A DNA stretch of 64,000 nucleotides from Chitinophagaceae bacterium (GTDB lineage Bacteria > Bacteroidota > Bacteroidia > Chitinophagales > Chitinophagaceae): contig SEAD01000001.1 in the NCBI GenBank assembly GCA_004173355.1, positions 1 to 64,000 on the forward strand. The letters are read 5' to 3'. The translations under genes were made by a program, and so were the position numbers. The notes under the pieces were generated by a model. That model had not been told where the DNA came from. It worked only from the letters and a program-made list of their open reading frames with translations, and made no database searches. How positions within the stretch are numbered: position 1 is the stretch's first letter; every line of letters starts with the position of its first letter. Below are positions 43,381 through 52,359 of the stretch, one piece after another.

Positions 43381-44637
43381 TTACTTTGTACTGGTTACCT
43401 TTAGTTTCACGGGGAAAAATTCAATTTTTGTTATACGCGTGTCATCGTTACAGTTGTCATCGGTACTGATATCCGGCCCGCCGGTATCGCCTACGATATG
43501 GAAAAACTTTACCAGCGTGCCTTCGGTAGATGGCACCTGCACCACGGTATTGCCATGGTCAATAGTCCCTTTGACGAGACGCGAGAGTAATGACTTCTCC
43601 TCCGGTCCGAATCCATAGGCGTTGAGCACAGCTGATTTTACATCGGTATTATCCAGGAAAGTATAGAGGGCCTGCGCCACATCCGTACCGGGTACAATGA
43701 ACTGGATGCCACCAGGCGGACTGATAAATGAAGTCCGTGACCGGGTATCGGAAAGAATGCCAAGGATTTTCATTCCGTAGGGTGCCTCATAAATTGTTTT
43801 CGTCCACCGTCCTTCTGTGGTACTCCAGTCCTGCACGGTTTCCACGGCCGAGAGGCTGATGTTTGCCATCAGGCTGCTGCCATCCTTTGTGACATAAATA
43901 CCCACCTCACATTTTATCCGGGGCCCATGGCCGTCGAATTCACGATCGCCGCGGACCACAGCAGACGGACAAAGCCACTCGCTAACAGCGTCCGGCGTGA
44001 TTGTGATTTCTTTCGTGGATGCCTGTGCCGGCAATGCAGCTGCTTGTTTTTTCAGGTACACTTTGAAAGGTCTCAGGCTCGCCGCCACCTGTGTATGGCT
44101 TGCACAGGTACTTCCTTTTCCCTTCACGGTTGGCTGCGTAATTTCCCATCCGGCCACCAACCCGTTGTCGAGATCAACCATCGGATCGTTGGGACCCAGT
44201 CCAAGCAACGAGCGGAGTTGTCCCGGGCGAAACTGCGTCAGTGTCCTGTTGCCGGCAAACTCAAATTTTGCCTCGTCATTTTCACCAATACCACTGATCA
44301 CGAAACCATCTGGTGCCTTATACACAACATCCAGGCTCACTCCTTTTGTCTCGGACAGATCATCGGTCTGCTCCTTTTCGCGCACATTCATTGTCAGCAG
44401 CACCGCATTCCGGTTCCAGCTCAGCTTCAGCGCGGCAGAGACCTTCGAACGTGCCGGATTGAATTCAAGGTCACCCTTTGATTTTTGCGAAGGGCAAAGT
44501 CTCGCCGCCTGTACGCCGCTGACTTCAGCGATCCTGTTTCCATTTGCCTCCGGGGCCGATAAACTGACCGTTGGCTTCTGGGAAAACAAGTTGACAAATA
44601 ACAGGCAACCTGCCAGGGATATAATAGTCTTTTTCAT
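43381..44637 (-). CDS. secreted protein with internally duplicated domain
   Basis: A 418-residue protein starting at MKKTIISL (an upstream start would overlap the preceding gene). It has a signal peptide (to about residue 20) and two similar halves: LCPS 47-50, GDLEF 55-59 and YKAPDG 106-111 in the first, and LCPS 222-225, GDREF 230-234 and YEAPYG 283-288 in the second, in the same order and spacing. I recognise no named domain. It is the last of four envelope-protein genes on one strand. Confidence 0.75.
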   Translation of the reverse strand: MKKTIISLAGCLLFVNLFSQKPTVSLSAPEANGNRIAEVSGVQAARLCPSQKSKGDLEFNPARSKVSAALKLSWNRNAVLLTMNVREKEQTDDLSETKGVSLDVVYKAPDGFVISGIGENDEAKFEFAGNRTLTQFRPGQLRSLLGLGPNDPMVDLDNGLVAGWEITQPTVKGKGSTCASHTQVAASLRPFKVYLKKQAAALPAQASTKEITITPDAVSEWLCPSAVVRGDREFDGHGPRIKCEVGIYVTKDGSSLMANISLSAVETVQDWSTTEGRWTKTIYEAPYGMKILGILSDTRSRTSFISPPGGIQFIVPGTDVAQALYTFLDNTDVKSAVLNAYGFGPEEKSLLSRLVKGTIDHGNTVVQVPSTEGTLVKFFHIVGDTGGPDISTDDNCNDDTRITKIEFFPVKLKVTSTK

Positions 44638-44653
44638 TGTTATAGTTTTTACC

Positions 44654-45301
44654 TTACTCACTCCGTTTGTATTTTTCTTTCATGAATTCGAAATACATAA
44701 ACCCGAAACGCTGATACCAGTCAGGCGTGCCGAACTTGTCCTCACATTTGCTGACAGACTCCAGTGCTTTTTTAAGCGAGCCCATCATATCGACATATTT
44801 CCGGTCGTAGGTTTTTTTGAAACTTTCCAGTCCGGTCATGATTTCCGCCCGGGCTGCCTGCCAGGCCAGACCGGTCACTGCGTGGATGCCGCTGGCATTG
44901 TCCCCGAAAGAGATCGCGGCATTGTTGAACTCGATAGTATTCCGGAAAATGCAGCCCAGGCGCCCAAGCTGGCGGCGGATAAAATTTAACTCGCTGACTG
45001 CCGAGCGGTAACATTCTGCACAACCAGGGTTCTCACCGCAGGTGGAAGGCATCATGGCCGAAGCATCGGAACCGAAATCAGGTTTGCAGGCATTGGGATT
45101 AAAATCGTCCATGGTAGTGATATCATTATCGCCATTCCTGATCCCGGTTATCACCGAGTTGAGCGTCCCCAGCGCGTCGGTGATTGCCGCCTGTTCATTT
45201 CCCCTGCGCTCATTGCCCATGCCGCGCAACGAGCCATCCTCCTGCGAGCGAACCACCAGCAATGGCAGCACCAACAGGATTACGAATAAATACTTTTTCA
45301 T
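44654..45301 (-). CDS. secreted cysteine-containing protein of unknown function
   Basis: A 215-residue protein with signal peptide (MKKYLFVILLVLPLLVVRSQ), six or so cysteines (for example CGENPGCAECYRS near residue 90) that could form disulfides, and a mainly helical C-terminal half. The start overlaps the stop of the upstream gene (ATGA at 45298-45301), and the next gene begins 16 bases after its stop. No family recognised. Confidence 0.7.
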   Translation of the reverse strand: MKKYLFVILLVLPLLVVRSQEDGSLRGMGNERRGNEQAAITDALGTLNSVITGIRNGDNDITTMDDFNPNACKPDFGSDASAMMPSTCGENPGCAECYRSAVSELNFIRRQLGRLGCIFRNTIEFNNAAISFGDNASGIHAVTGLAWQAARAEIMTGLESFKKTYDRKYVDMMGSLKKALESVSKCEDKFGTPDWYQRFGFMYFEFMKEKYKRSE

Positions 45302-45903
45302 GATTTTTTCTTTTTGTTGAGTCTGATGACAAGAAAGATGATTACGGCAAGGGCGAGTACGATGATCCCGACAGTAAGCAGGTTGGCCTTACTCCATGCG
45401 GCGAGCCCGTCGGCGCTACCGGATTCACCCGCCTGCCGGAATACGGATGGCATCGGCACATCCAGTTCCTTGCCCGTCCAGGTGAGCAATACATACCTGG
45501 CCGGTTTGTTTTTCGCGACCACCATGATCCCGAAACCATCCTCCGTTTTAAATTTGCTGTTCCAGATTTTTGTACCCGACACATCCCCGGACCGGAGCGA
45601 CTGCCGCCAGTTTTCCTGGCAGAGATTGACATGAAGTGATACATCGTCATCGATCCCGTTGATGCTGAAATAGGTGGGTGAATACATACTCAATCCCTTG
45701 ACATAATAGTAGGCCGTATCGGTTTCCTGGGTGGTGACAAACTTCGCGAGGCGCCCATCTGGCTTGTCTTTTCCGGGAACCGTGTACTCTTCCATTTTGA
45801 GTTCAACCGGTACTACCCGCTCGTCCAGCGAGAATGGCTGTGCTCCGGTTACCACCACTGTTAAGAGCAGCAGTGACAGCAGTAATAATTTTACAGGCTT
45901 CAA
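45298..45903 (-). CDS. exported protein with C-terminal membrane anchor
   Basis: I choose the TTG at 45903 because it lies 7 bases after the stop of the upstream gene and opens a signal peptide (KPVKLLLLSLLLLTVVVTGAQ); longer in-frame starts would run through that gene. The product has about 201 residues, a mid-part of about 140 residues that I do not recognise, and a C-terminal TM helix followed by KKKK (about 175-200). The bulk should face the periplasm. Part of the same four-gene unit. Confidence 0.6.
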   Translation of the reverse strand: MKPVKLLLLSLLLLTVVVTGAQPFSLDERVVPVELKMEEYTVPGKDKPDGRLAKFVTTQETDTAYYYVKGLSMYSPTYFSINGIDDDVSLHVNLCQENWRQSLRSGDVSGTKIWNSKFKTEDGFGIMVVAKNKPARYVLLTWTGKELDVPMPSVFRQAGESGSADGLAAWSKANLLTVGIIVLALAVIIFLVIRLNKKKKS

Positions 45904-45910
45904 GGTTTGA

Positions 45911-46696
45911 TTATTTTGAAATACTGGTAATCTCGTTGCGCATGGCCACCTTTCCGCTGATGAACAATTCCATTGCGAGGATCGTGAGTGAGGGTGCATA
46001 CCAGACGGTCATTGTATTTTTGCCCATTCTTTTTTTTGCTTTCTCCAGCTCTTCCTTTACTTCCGGTGTCAGGCCAGCCATGCTGCTGCTGGTTTCGATG
46101 GTGGGCACGATGCGGTAGCAATCAAAACTGCCGGCGGCCGTGGTCAGCTTTTCCTTTGCTTCCACTTTACGTTCATGGATCCTGGTTGCGATCTGCATCT
46201 CTTTTCCGCCATAGTTCATGCTGACCGTATAGTTGGCATCGGGCAGTGATTGTCCCACTTCAAGCTTCGAGGAGAAACTGAAACCGGCGGAGCTGATCTT
46301 TGTATTTTCGGAAGTGGTCACAAATGAAGAAAGGTCGATCAGCAGGTTGGTTCCATCACAAGCATACCTGCCTGTTCCGGCTGTCGGCTCGCGGCCATCC
46401 CCGAATGTGGATGTCATGGCGATCTCCGACTGTTTCCCGCCACCTGCATCCGATACCCTGATCACTTCCGATTCAGTGCTGACGATGAGTTTGCCGTTGG
46501 CGTCTACTGCCTTGTTGGTAAACTTTGCGCCTTTTTTAAAAATGAGGGTGGAACCGCAATCACCGGTAGCGGAAGCTTTTGCGGTCTTTGCCTTGCCGGC
46601 CTGGCTTACATCCGGAAATGCAGCATCCGGTTTCGCCACATCATTGTTGCAGGATAAAAACGCAATCAGTAAAAGGAAAGGAGTTGAAAGTTTCAT
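45911..46696 (-). CDS. periplasmic lipoprotein, TapB/DUF3108-like
   Basis: A 261-residue protein with lipobox (IAFLSC, Cys16) and a beta-rich body with the pattern CGSTLIFKKGAKFT, then AAGSFDCYRI and VWYAPSLTILAME that resembles the TapB/DUF3108 fold. That family has beta-sheet domains with no established reaction. It is the first gene of the four-gene envelope unit, about 70 bases downstream of the response regulator gene. Confidence 0.65.
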   Translation of the reverse strand: MKLSTPFLLLIAFLSCNNDVAKPDAAFPDVSQAGKAKTAKASATGDCGSTLIFKKGAKFTNKAVDANGKLIVSTESEVIRVSDAGGGKQSEIAMTSTFGDGREPTAGTGRYACDGTNLLIDLSSFVTTSENTKISSAGFSFSSKLEVGQSLPDANYTVSMNYGGKEMQIATRIHERKVEAKEKLTTAAGSFDCYRIVPTIETSSSMAGLTPEVKEELEKAKKRMGKNTMTVWYAPSLTILAMELFISGKVAMRNEITSISK

Positions 46697-46766
46697 ACGC
46701 TTGATTTTGATGGAATGAAACTAACGTATGGATCAACAGGGGAAACTACATGATCATGTAGCGGGC

Positions 46767-47402
46767 TCAGACCAACCGGTCGCGTATCGCCCTGGACACT
46801 GCTTCCGTGGCGGAATGTACGTGCAGCTTGTCATAGATTTTTTTAATATGGAAACGGACCGTATCAATACTGATTTTTTCCTGCGTGGCGATCATTTTGT
46901 AACTGTACCCGTTTACGAGGTGCTGCAGGATCGCGGTTTCTTTGACAGAAAGATCCAGCTTCTCCTGCCCGGTTGATTTGGCCACGGGTACCATACCGAG
47001 CACTTTCCTTGCCACCGACCCGGTCATGGGTGCACCCCCGGACAATACATCGCGGATGGCCGACACCACTTCCTGCGCGGCGTATCGTTTGAGAATGTAT
47101 CCGGAAGCGCCGGCACAGATGGCGTTGAAAATATTTTCATTGTCGTCGAAAACAGTGAGCATGATCACCGGCAGCGAACCATTACGGAGCCTGATCCTTT
47201 TCACGGCCTCCACTCCATGCACCCCGGGCATATCGATGTCCATCAGCACCACTTCCGGCCGAAAGGTTGCGAGGTCAGCTTCGACCGTGTCGGCATTGGG
47301 CATTGCCGCCATCAACTCAAACCCTGGCTCCTCTTCGATCAGCAGGGTCATGCTGTTTCGCAAGGCTTCATTATCGTCGTATAAAAGGATTTTTATGGAC
47401 AT
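46767..47402 (-). CDS. NarL/LuxR-type response regulator
   Basis: A 211-residue regulator: receiver domain (1-about 120, phosphoacceptor Asp55 in VVLMDIDMPG, acidic pocket at 9-10, Lys in ILKRYA) and a LuxR helix-turn-helix at about 148-205 (LSVKETAILQHLVNGYSYK). It lies 41 bases after the kinase gene and is its presumed partner. It is the only regulator near the envelope operon, which lies immediately downstream in the same direction. Confidence 0.92.
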   Translation of the reverse strand: MSIKILLYDDNEALRNSMTLLIEEEPGFELMAAMPNADTVEADLATFRPEVVLMDIDMPGVHGVEAVKRIRLRNGSLPVIMLTVFDDNENIFNAICAGASGYILKRYAAQEVVSAIRDVLSGGAPMTGSVARKVLGMVPVAKSTGQEKLDLSVKETAILQHLVNGYSYKMIATQEKISIDTVRFHIKKIYDKLHVHSATEAVSRAIRDRLV

Positions 47403-47443
47403 ACCGTAATATAAGTGGATAAATACCCGTCCGGACTACATGA

Positions 47444-49681
47444 TCATGTGGCAGGAAAATCGAGTGTGATCTCGGTGCCTTTTCCGGGTGCCGACAGGAT
47501 GCTGAGCTGTCCGTTCATCGCGGCGGCGCGGGATGCCATATTCTTCAAACCCCTCGACGACCTTGACTGTTCCGGATCAAATCCCTGGCCATTGTCGGTA
47601 ATGCGGAGACGGACACGGCCCCGCTCCAGGCCAAGAAACAACAACACATCCGTGGCGCCTGCATACTTGCTGATATTGTTGACCGCTTCCTTGAACACGA
47701 GGTAAAAATCGCGCCGCTGCTCCATCCCGATACTGCCACGCAACACCAGTTCCTCCACTTCAAAACGGGTGAGGATATTTTTTGGCTCGAGTGTATCCCG
47801 GACAAACTCCCGCATTCGCACCAGCATATTTTCCAGCCGGTCGTTTTGTGGTGCAATGGCCCATACAATATCACTCATGCCCTGCTGCATCTGTTCCGAC
47901 TGTTCGGTAATCTGCCGCAGCAGCAGGGAAGATTTCTGCTGGTCTTTCCCGAGGTTGTTGAACGATACCTGTGAAAGGATGCGTATGCTCGTGAGTGTGG
48001 ATCCTATTTCATCATGCAGGTCTTTGGCAATATTGTTCCGGACAGATAACAGGACCTGTTGTTGTTGTAGTTTTTTGCGCAGCTGGTAGCGGTTGAACAG
48101 GAAGCCCGCCACAACCAGCAGGAAGGCAATGCCCCCCAGGATCAGGTTGCGTTGTGTGCGCTGTACTCCCAGCCTGACAGCACTGATTTTCTTTTCCTGC
48201 TCGGCCAGTTGCAGCGCCTGCTGGTTGTTCCTTGCCAGCAGGAGTTGTTTATCGAGCTGCTCCTCCTGTTGCCGGATCCGGATATCGCGTAACTCCTGTT
48301 GCTTGGATAAAAGCCTGATCTCGGATTCTTTTTTTGCCGCCTCGAGCTTGTTACCTGCCAGTTCCGCCCCTTGCTTTTCCAGTGTGAGCTGCCTTAGCCG
48401 CTGCGCGGTTTCCAGCCGGAGAATTTCGTTATCCTTTTTCTCTGTTTCATATTTTGTCTGCAGCTCAGCGATATCGGTAGCTGTATTTTCACTGATCACA
48501 CTGTCTCTGTAGCTGTAAAAGTTTTTCAGGCTGGCGAGCGCTTTTTCGTAATCTTTCCGACGGGTATACGCTGTGGCTTTTGCGCCATGGATATCCCGTA
48601 ATACTAATTTGTCGGTAAGGCGTTCGGCGATTTCCGTTGCCTCCCTGAAACCCGCTTCCATGGCGGCACTGTCACCCAGGTCGGCATGCATCTGCGCCGC
48701 CCAGCGGGTCTTGATGGCTAGTGCGCGCTCATCTTTCATCTCGCGGCAGATACCAATTGCCCTGAGTATACTTTCGAGTGCCAGCCGCTTGTTGGCGTCC
48801 CGGTTGCCCTTACCTGCCTTCATATCATAAAACAGCGACATGTTGGTAAAGGACTGCGCCAGCATTGAAGGGAGCCGGTTCTTCTCCGCCGCCGTGGTTG
48901 CTTTCTGCTGGTACCAGAGAGCTGAATCGAGATTTACCGCCGCAAAAAGGGTGGCAAGGTTGCCATAGGAATTGGCCAGCGCATCGGGATTGCCCCCATC
49001 TTCTTTCAATTCAATCGCCATCCTTGTGTACCGGATCGCTTCTGCACGGTTGCCCATATTATAATACACGGTGCCGAGATTACCCATTACTGTGGCCGCA
49101 CCCTGCCGGTCGCCCAGTTGTTCATGCACACGGAGGGAACGCAGGAACCAGTCTGCCTGCCCCTTCAGATCGCCCCTTTGCCCGTACAGGTAGCCGAGGT
49201 CATTATAGACCTGTCCCTTGTGGCCCGAAGAAATTTTATCAAAATTGAAATCCAGCGCATCGTGGTAATACTTCTCTGCCTGGTCTAGCTGGCTATCGTA
49301 CATCAGCACCTGCCCCTTCTGGTAATAACCCAGCGCCAGCAGGAAGGAGTCTTTCAGCTGCCTGGCTGTAACGAGGCCCTGCTCGATTAAGGGCATCAAA
49401 CTGTCCGACCGGTCCTGTTTTATATACACTGCCGCAATCTTGAATTTCGCCAGCGCAATTGCCCGGGGAAGGTGCCGGCTGGAACCCAGTGCCAGCGCCT
49501 CTTTACACAGCCTCAATGTAACGTCGAGTGAACCGAGCAGGAATTCGTCATCGGCTTCGTCGAGCAGTTGCTCCACCCGTAACGAATCTGCACGGCGGCT
49601 GCCCTGCTGGGCAGGAACAGACTGTGCCTGTCCCAGCAGGGTACAGAGAAGTAAGCAGTATGGGAGGATAACCCGTTGCAT
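47444..49681 (-). CDS. TPR-fused sensor histidine kinase (HisKA_3)
   Basis: A 745-residue protein: signal peptide, seven or so TPR repeats (about 30-400) with a periplasmic location expected, a coiled coil, one TM helix near residue 500, and a HisKA_3/HATPase_c kinase with DLHDEIG (His at about 546) and N box FKEAVNNISKYA. The TPR part likely senses a peptide or protein partner in the periplasm. Head of a two-gene unit with the NarL-type regulator. Confidence 0.92.
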   Translation of the reverse strand: MQRVILPYCLLLCTLLGQAQSVPAQQGSRRADSLRVEQLLDEADDEFLLGSLDVTLRLCKEALALGSSRHLPRAIALAKFKIAAVYIKQDRSDSLMPLIEQGLVTARQLKDSFLLALGYYQKGQVLMYDSQLDQAEKYYHDALDFNFDKISSGHKGQVYNDLGYLYGQRGDLKGQADWFLRSLRVHEQLGDRQGAATVMGNLGTVYYNMGNRAEAIRYTRMAIELKEDGGNPDALANSYGNLATLFAAVNLDSALWYQQKATTAAEKNRLPSMLAQSFTNMSLFYDMKAGKGNRDANKRLALESILRAIGICREMKDERALAIKTRWAAQMHADLGDSAAMEAGFREATEIAERLTDKLVLRDIHGAKATAYTRRKDYEKALASLKNFYSYRDSVISENTATDIAELQTKYETEKKDNEILRLETAQRLRQLTLEKQGAELAGNKLEAAKKESEIRLLSKQQELRDIRIRQQEEQLDKQLLLARNNQQALQLAEQEKKISAVRLGVQRTQRNLILGGIAFLLVVAGFLFNRYQLRKKLQQQQVLLSVRNNIAKDLHDEIGSTLTSIRILSQVSFNNLGKDQQKSSLLLRQITEQSEQMQQGMSDIVWAIAPQNDRLENMLVRMREFVRDTLEPKNILTRFEVEELVLRGSIGMEQRRDFYLVFKEAVNNISKYAGATDVLLFLGLERGRVRLRITDNGQGFDPEQSRSSRGLKNMASRAAAMNGQLSILSAPGKGTEITLDFPAT

Positions 49682-49788
49682 GGTGAAATGGCCTCGTAAA
49701 AATTACAACTTCCCGCCGGAATAGCTGAAATAGATTTGAAAGCTGCCGTCCCGCAGTCTTAACTTAGGGGCAAATCAAACTTCCGGGT

Positions 49789-50898
49789 ATGAAAGTATTC
49801 CTCCTCTCCTGCCTGCTCGCATTCAGTATAACGGTGGCACAGGCACAGCAGCCGAAAGACCCGCGCGTGATCGCTTACTTCGCGGGTAATATCAGCCAGC
49901 TGGACAGTTTTGATGTAACTAAACTGACACATATTATTTTCTGTTTCGGGCATCTGAATGGCAACCAGTACCGGGTCGACAATGCGAAGGATACGGCCAT
50001 CATCCGCAAAATGGTGACCTTAAAAAAAATCAATCCTGCATTAAAAGTCATCCTGTCACTGGGTGGCTGGGGTGGATGTGAAACCTGCTCCTTTGCTTTC
50101 TCCACACCCGAAGGGCGCCAGGAATTTGCATCGGAATTCAAAAAACTGAATGATTATTTCGGGACCGACGGACTGGACCTCGACTGGGAATACCCTACGA
50201 TCCGCCTCGATAATGACATCGATAAAAACCCGGTGCACCAGGCCGGACCGGCGGACCGCGACAACTTTACCGATCTCGCGCGACGGATCCGTCGGGAGCT
50301 CGGACCAGTACACGAACTCAGTTTCGCCGCAGGCGGTTTTGATACCTATCTGACAGGCTCGGTTGACTGGGCAGCAGTGATGCCGGAAATTAATTACGTG
50401 AACCTGATGAGTTATGATATCATCAATGGCTATTCCACTGAAACAGGCCACCATACGGCATTATATTCAACACCCAAACAGAAGGAATCGACAGATAACG
50501 CCGTCAGCTACCTGCTGAAAATCGGGGTTGATCCGAAAAAGATCATCATCGGTGCTGCGTTCTATGCCCGGGTATGGGAGAATGTGCCGGGGAAAGACAA
50601 CGGACTTTACCAGAAAGGAAAATTCAAGGAAGGGTTCAGCTTTTCCAGCTTCCCCCAAAAACTCAACGCCGCAGCCGGTTTCGAAACCTATTGGGATGAT
50701 ACAGCCAAAGCACCCTGGTCGTATAACAAAAAGAAAAAACTTTTTGCAACCTATGACGATAAACGTTCGATCCGGGAAAAGACAAACTACGTGATCAGCA
50801 AGGGCCTTGGCGGGATTATGTTCTGGGAACTGAGCAATGATCTTTACAAGGATGGTTTGGTTGACATCATCATCGAAACGATCCGCGCAAAAAAATAA
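49789..50898 (+). CDS. GH18 chitinase-family glycoside hydrolase
   Basis: The 369-residue protein has a signal peptide (to about residue 20) and a TIM barrel with the GH18 motif DGLDLDWE (residues 127-134), acid/base catalytic Glu134. SLGGWGG (about 90-96) is the second family signature. It is expected to hydrolyse chitin or chito-oligosaccharides by substrate-assisted catalysis. No carbohydrate-binding module or T9SS tail is present, so it is probably periplasmic or secreted by another path. Confidence 0.93.
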   Translation: MKVFLLSCLLAFSITVAQAQQPKDPRVIAYFAGNISQLDSFDVTKLTHIIFCFGHLNGNQYRVDNAKDTAIIRKMVTLKKINPALKVILSLGGWGGCETCSFAFSTPEGRQEFASEFKKLNDYFGTDGLDLDWEYPTIRLDNDIDKNPVHQAGPADRDNFTDLARRIRRELGPVHELSFAAGGFDTYLTGSVDWAAVMPEINYVNLMSYDIINGYSTETGHHTALYSTPKQKESTDNAVSYLLKIGVDPKKIIIGAAFYARVWENVPGKDNGLYQKGKFKEGFSFSSFPQKLNAAAGFETYWDDTAKAPWSYNKKKKLFATYDDKRSIREKTNYVISKGLGGIMFWELSNDLYKDGLVDIIIETIRAKK

Positions 50899-50945
50899 CA
50901 CTGATCAAAGGAACCGCTGGAAAGCCATCGGGATAAACAAAGGCA

Positions 50946-52265
50946 ATGGAAAACTATAGTATCGTCATTTTCATCCTTGCGCTTATGATCGGGCTTTCGG
51001 CGATGGCCGGGAAGATCCGGGTCCCCTATCCGATCCTGCTGATCACTGCCGGAATTGCTGTGGGGTTCATCCCCGAGATGCCGCAGTTTGAAATCAATTC
51101 GGAAGTGGTGTTCCTTATCTTCCTTCCCCCCTTGCTATATGATGCGGCATTCAATATTGACTATAAAACTTTCCGGACACAGATCAACACAATCAGTGGC
51201 CTGGCCATCGGGCTGGTATTCCTGACCACCGTTGCCATTGCTGCGGTTGCGCATTATTGTATCCCCGGGATGGACTGGCCGCTTGCATTCGTATTGGGGG
51301 CAATTTTATCAGCAACGGATGCGGTGGCGGCAATCGGCATTACCAAGGGCCTTGGACTCTCCCACAAAACCACTACGATCCTTGAAGGGGAAAGCCTGAT
51401 CAATGATGCATCGGCACTGGTTGCCTACCGTTTTGCCGTGGCGGCGGTCACGGGCGTGAGCTTTGCTTTTTTCAAGGCTTCCCTCCAATTCCTCGGATTG
51501 ATGGCGGGTGGCGTGCTGGTCGGTTTTGTGATGGGAAAATTGCTTGCCTTCATCCTGCAGCGTGTTAAAAAGGATGCGATGGTAACCATCAGCTTTATGC
51601 TGCTTATGCCATTCGTGACCTACCGGCTTGCAGAGGAATTGCATTTATCCGGAGTGATAGCCGTGGTGATGCTGGGGCTGGTGATTTCGCAATTCAGTAC
51701 ACGCGTGTTCCCGGAGGAACTCAAACGCCAGTCAAGGTCGATCTGGGATATCATCATCTTCCTGCTCAACGGACTTATTTTTATCCTGATCGGATTACAG
51801 TTTCCCTATGTACTCGCGCATATCGGCCGGGACCAGGTGCTGCCCTATCTTGGTTATGCCTTGCTCATCACTGTAGTGGCACTACTTGTCAGGATGTTCC
51901 GGGTATTCGGACAACGGACCAACCTGCAGAAAGGATTCGCCCGTCTCAGTAATTCCGCTGCCACCGGCCGGGGAAAAGGTAAACGACGGATGCGGATCAC
52001 CGAGGAAGAATTACTGGATCTTGAAACCAGCATCATCATCAGCTGGTCGGGGATGCGGGGTATTGTATCACTGGCCATCGCGATCGGTTTGCCTGCTACG
52101 CTGGATAATGGACTTGAATTCCCTATGCGGAATGATATTATCTTTATTTCAGTGGCGGTGGTATTGTTTACCTTGCTCGGACAGGGACTGACCCTGCCCT
52201 GGCTGGTAAAAAAACTGAAAAACAAACGCATCGGGCCGGTGGAAACCATCGGCAGCCACAGTTGA
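50946..52265 (+). CDS. CPA1-family Na+/H+ antiporter
   Basis: A 439-residue inner-membrane protein with 12 or so TM helices. The ion site reads SATDAVAAIGITKGLG (about 115-135), and LEGESLINDASALV (about 145-160) is the family signature. It exchanges Na+ or K+ for H+ across the inner membrane. It starts 47 bases after the chitinase stop. Confidence 0.92.
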   Translation: MENYSIVIFILALMIGLSAMAGKIRVPYPILLITAGIAVGFIPEMPQFEINSEVVFLIFLPPLLYDAAFNIDYKTFRTQINTISGLAIGLVFLTTVAIAAVAHYCIPGMDWPLAFVLGAILSATDAVAAIGITKGLGLSHKTTTILEGESLINDASALVAYRFAVAAVTGVSFAFFKASLQFLGLMAGGVLVGFVMGKLLAFILQRVKKDAMVTISFMLLMPFVTYRLAEELHLSGVIAVVMLGLVISQFSTRVFPEELKRQSRSIWDIIIFLLNGLIFILIGLQFPYVLAHIGRDQVLPYLGYALLITVVALLVRMFRVFGQRTNLQKGFARLSNSAATGRGKGKRRMRITEEELLDLETSIIISWSGMRGIVSLAIAIGLPATLDNGLEFPMRNDIIFISVAVVLFTLLGQGLTLPWLVKKLKNKRIGPVETIGSHS

Positions 52266-52359
52266 CCTGCCTCGCACAAACCTTCCATTGAAAATACCGG
52301 AATGCAGGCAGTTGCCGGTCCGGGAAAGCCGGTTAGATTTACCTGTTAAAATTTTACGG

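Noticed and set aside
43997-44989. 330-residue + strand frame over the envelope operon
   Set aside because: It overlaps two supported minus-strand genes that have signal peptides and tight operon spacing.
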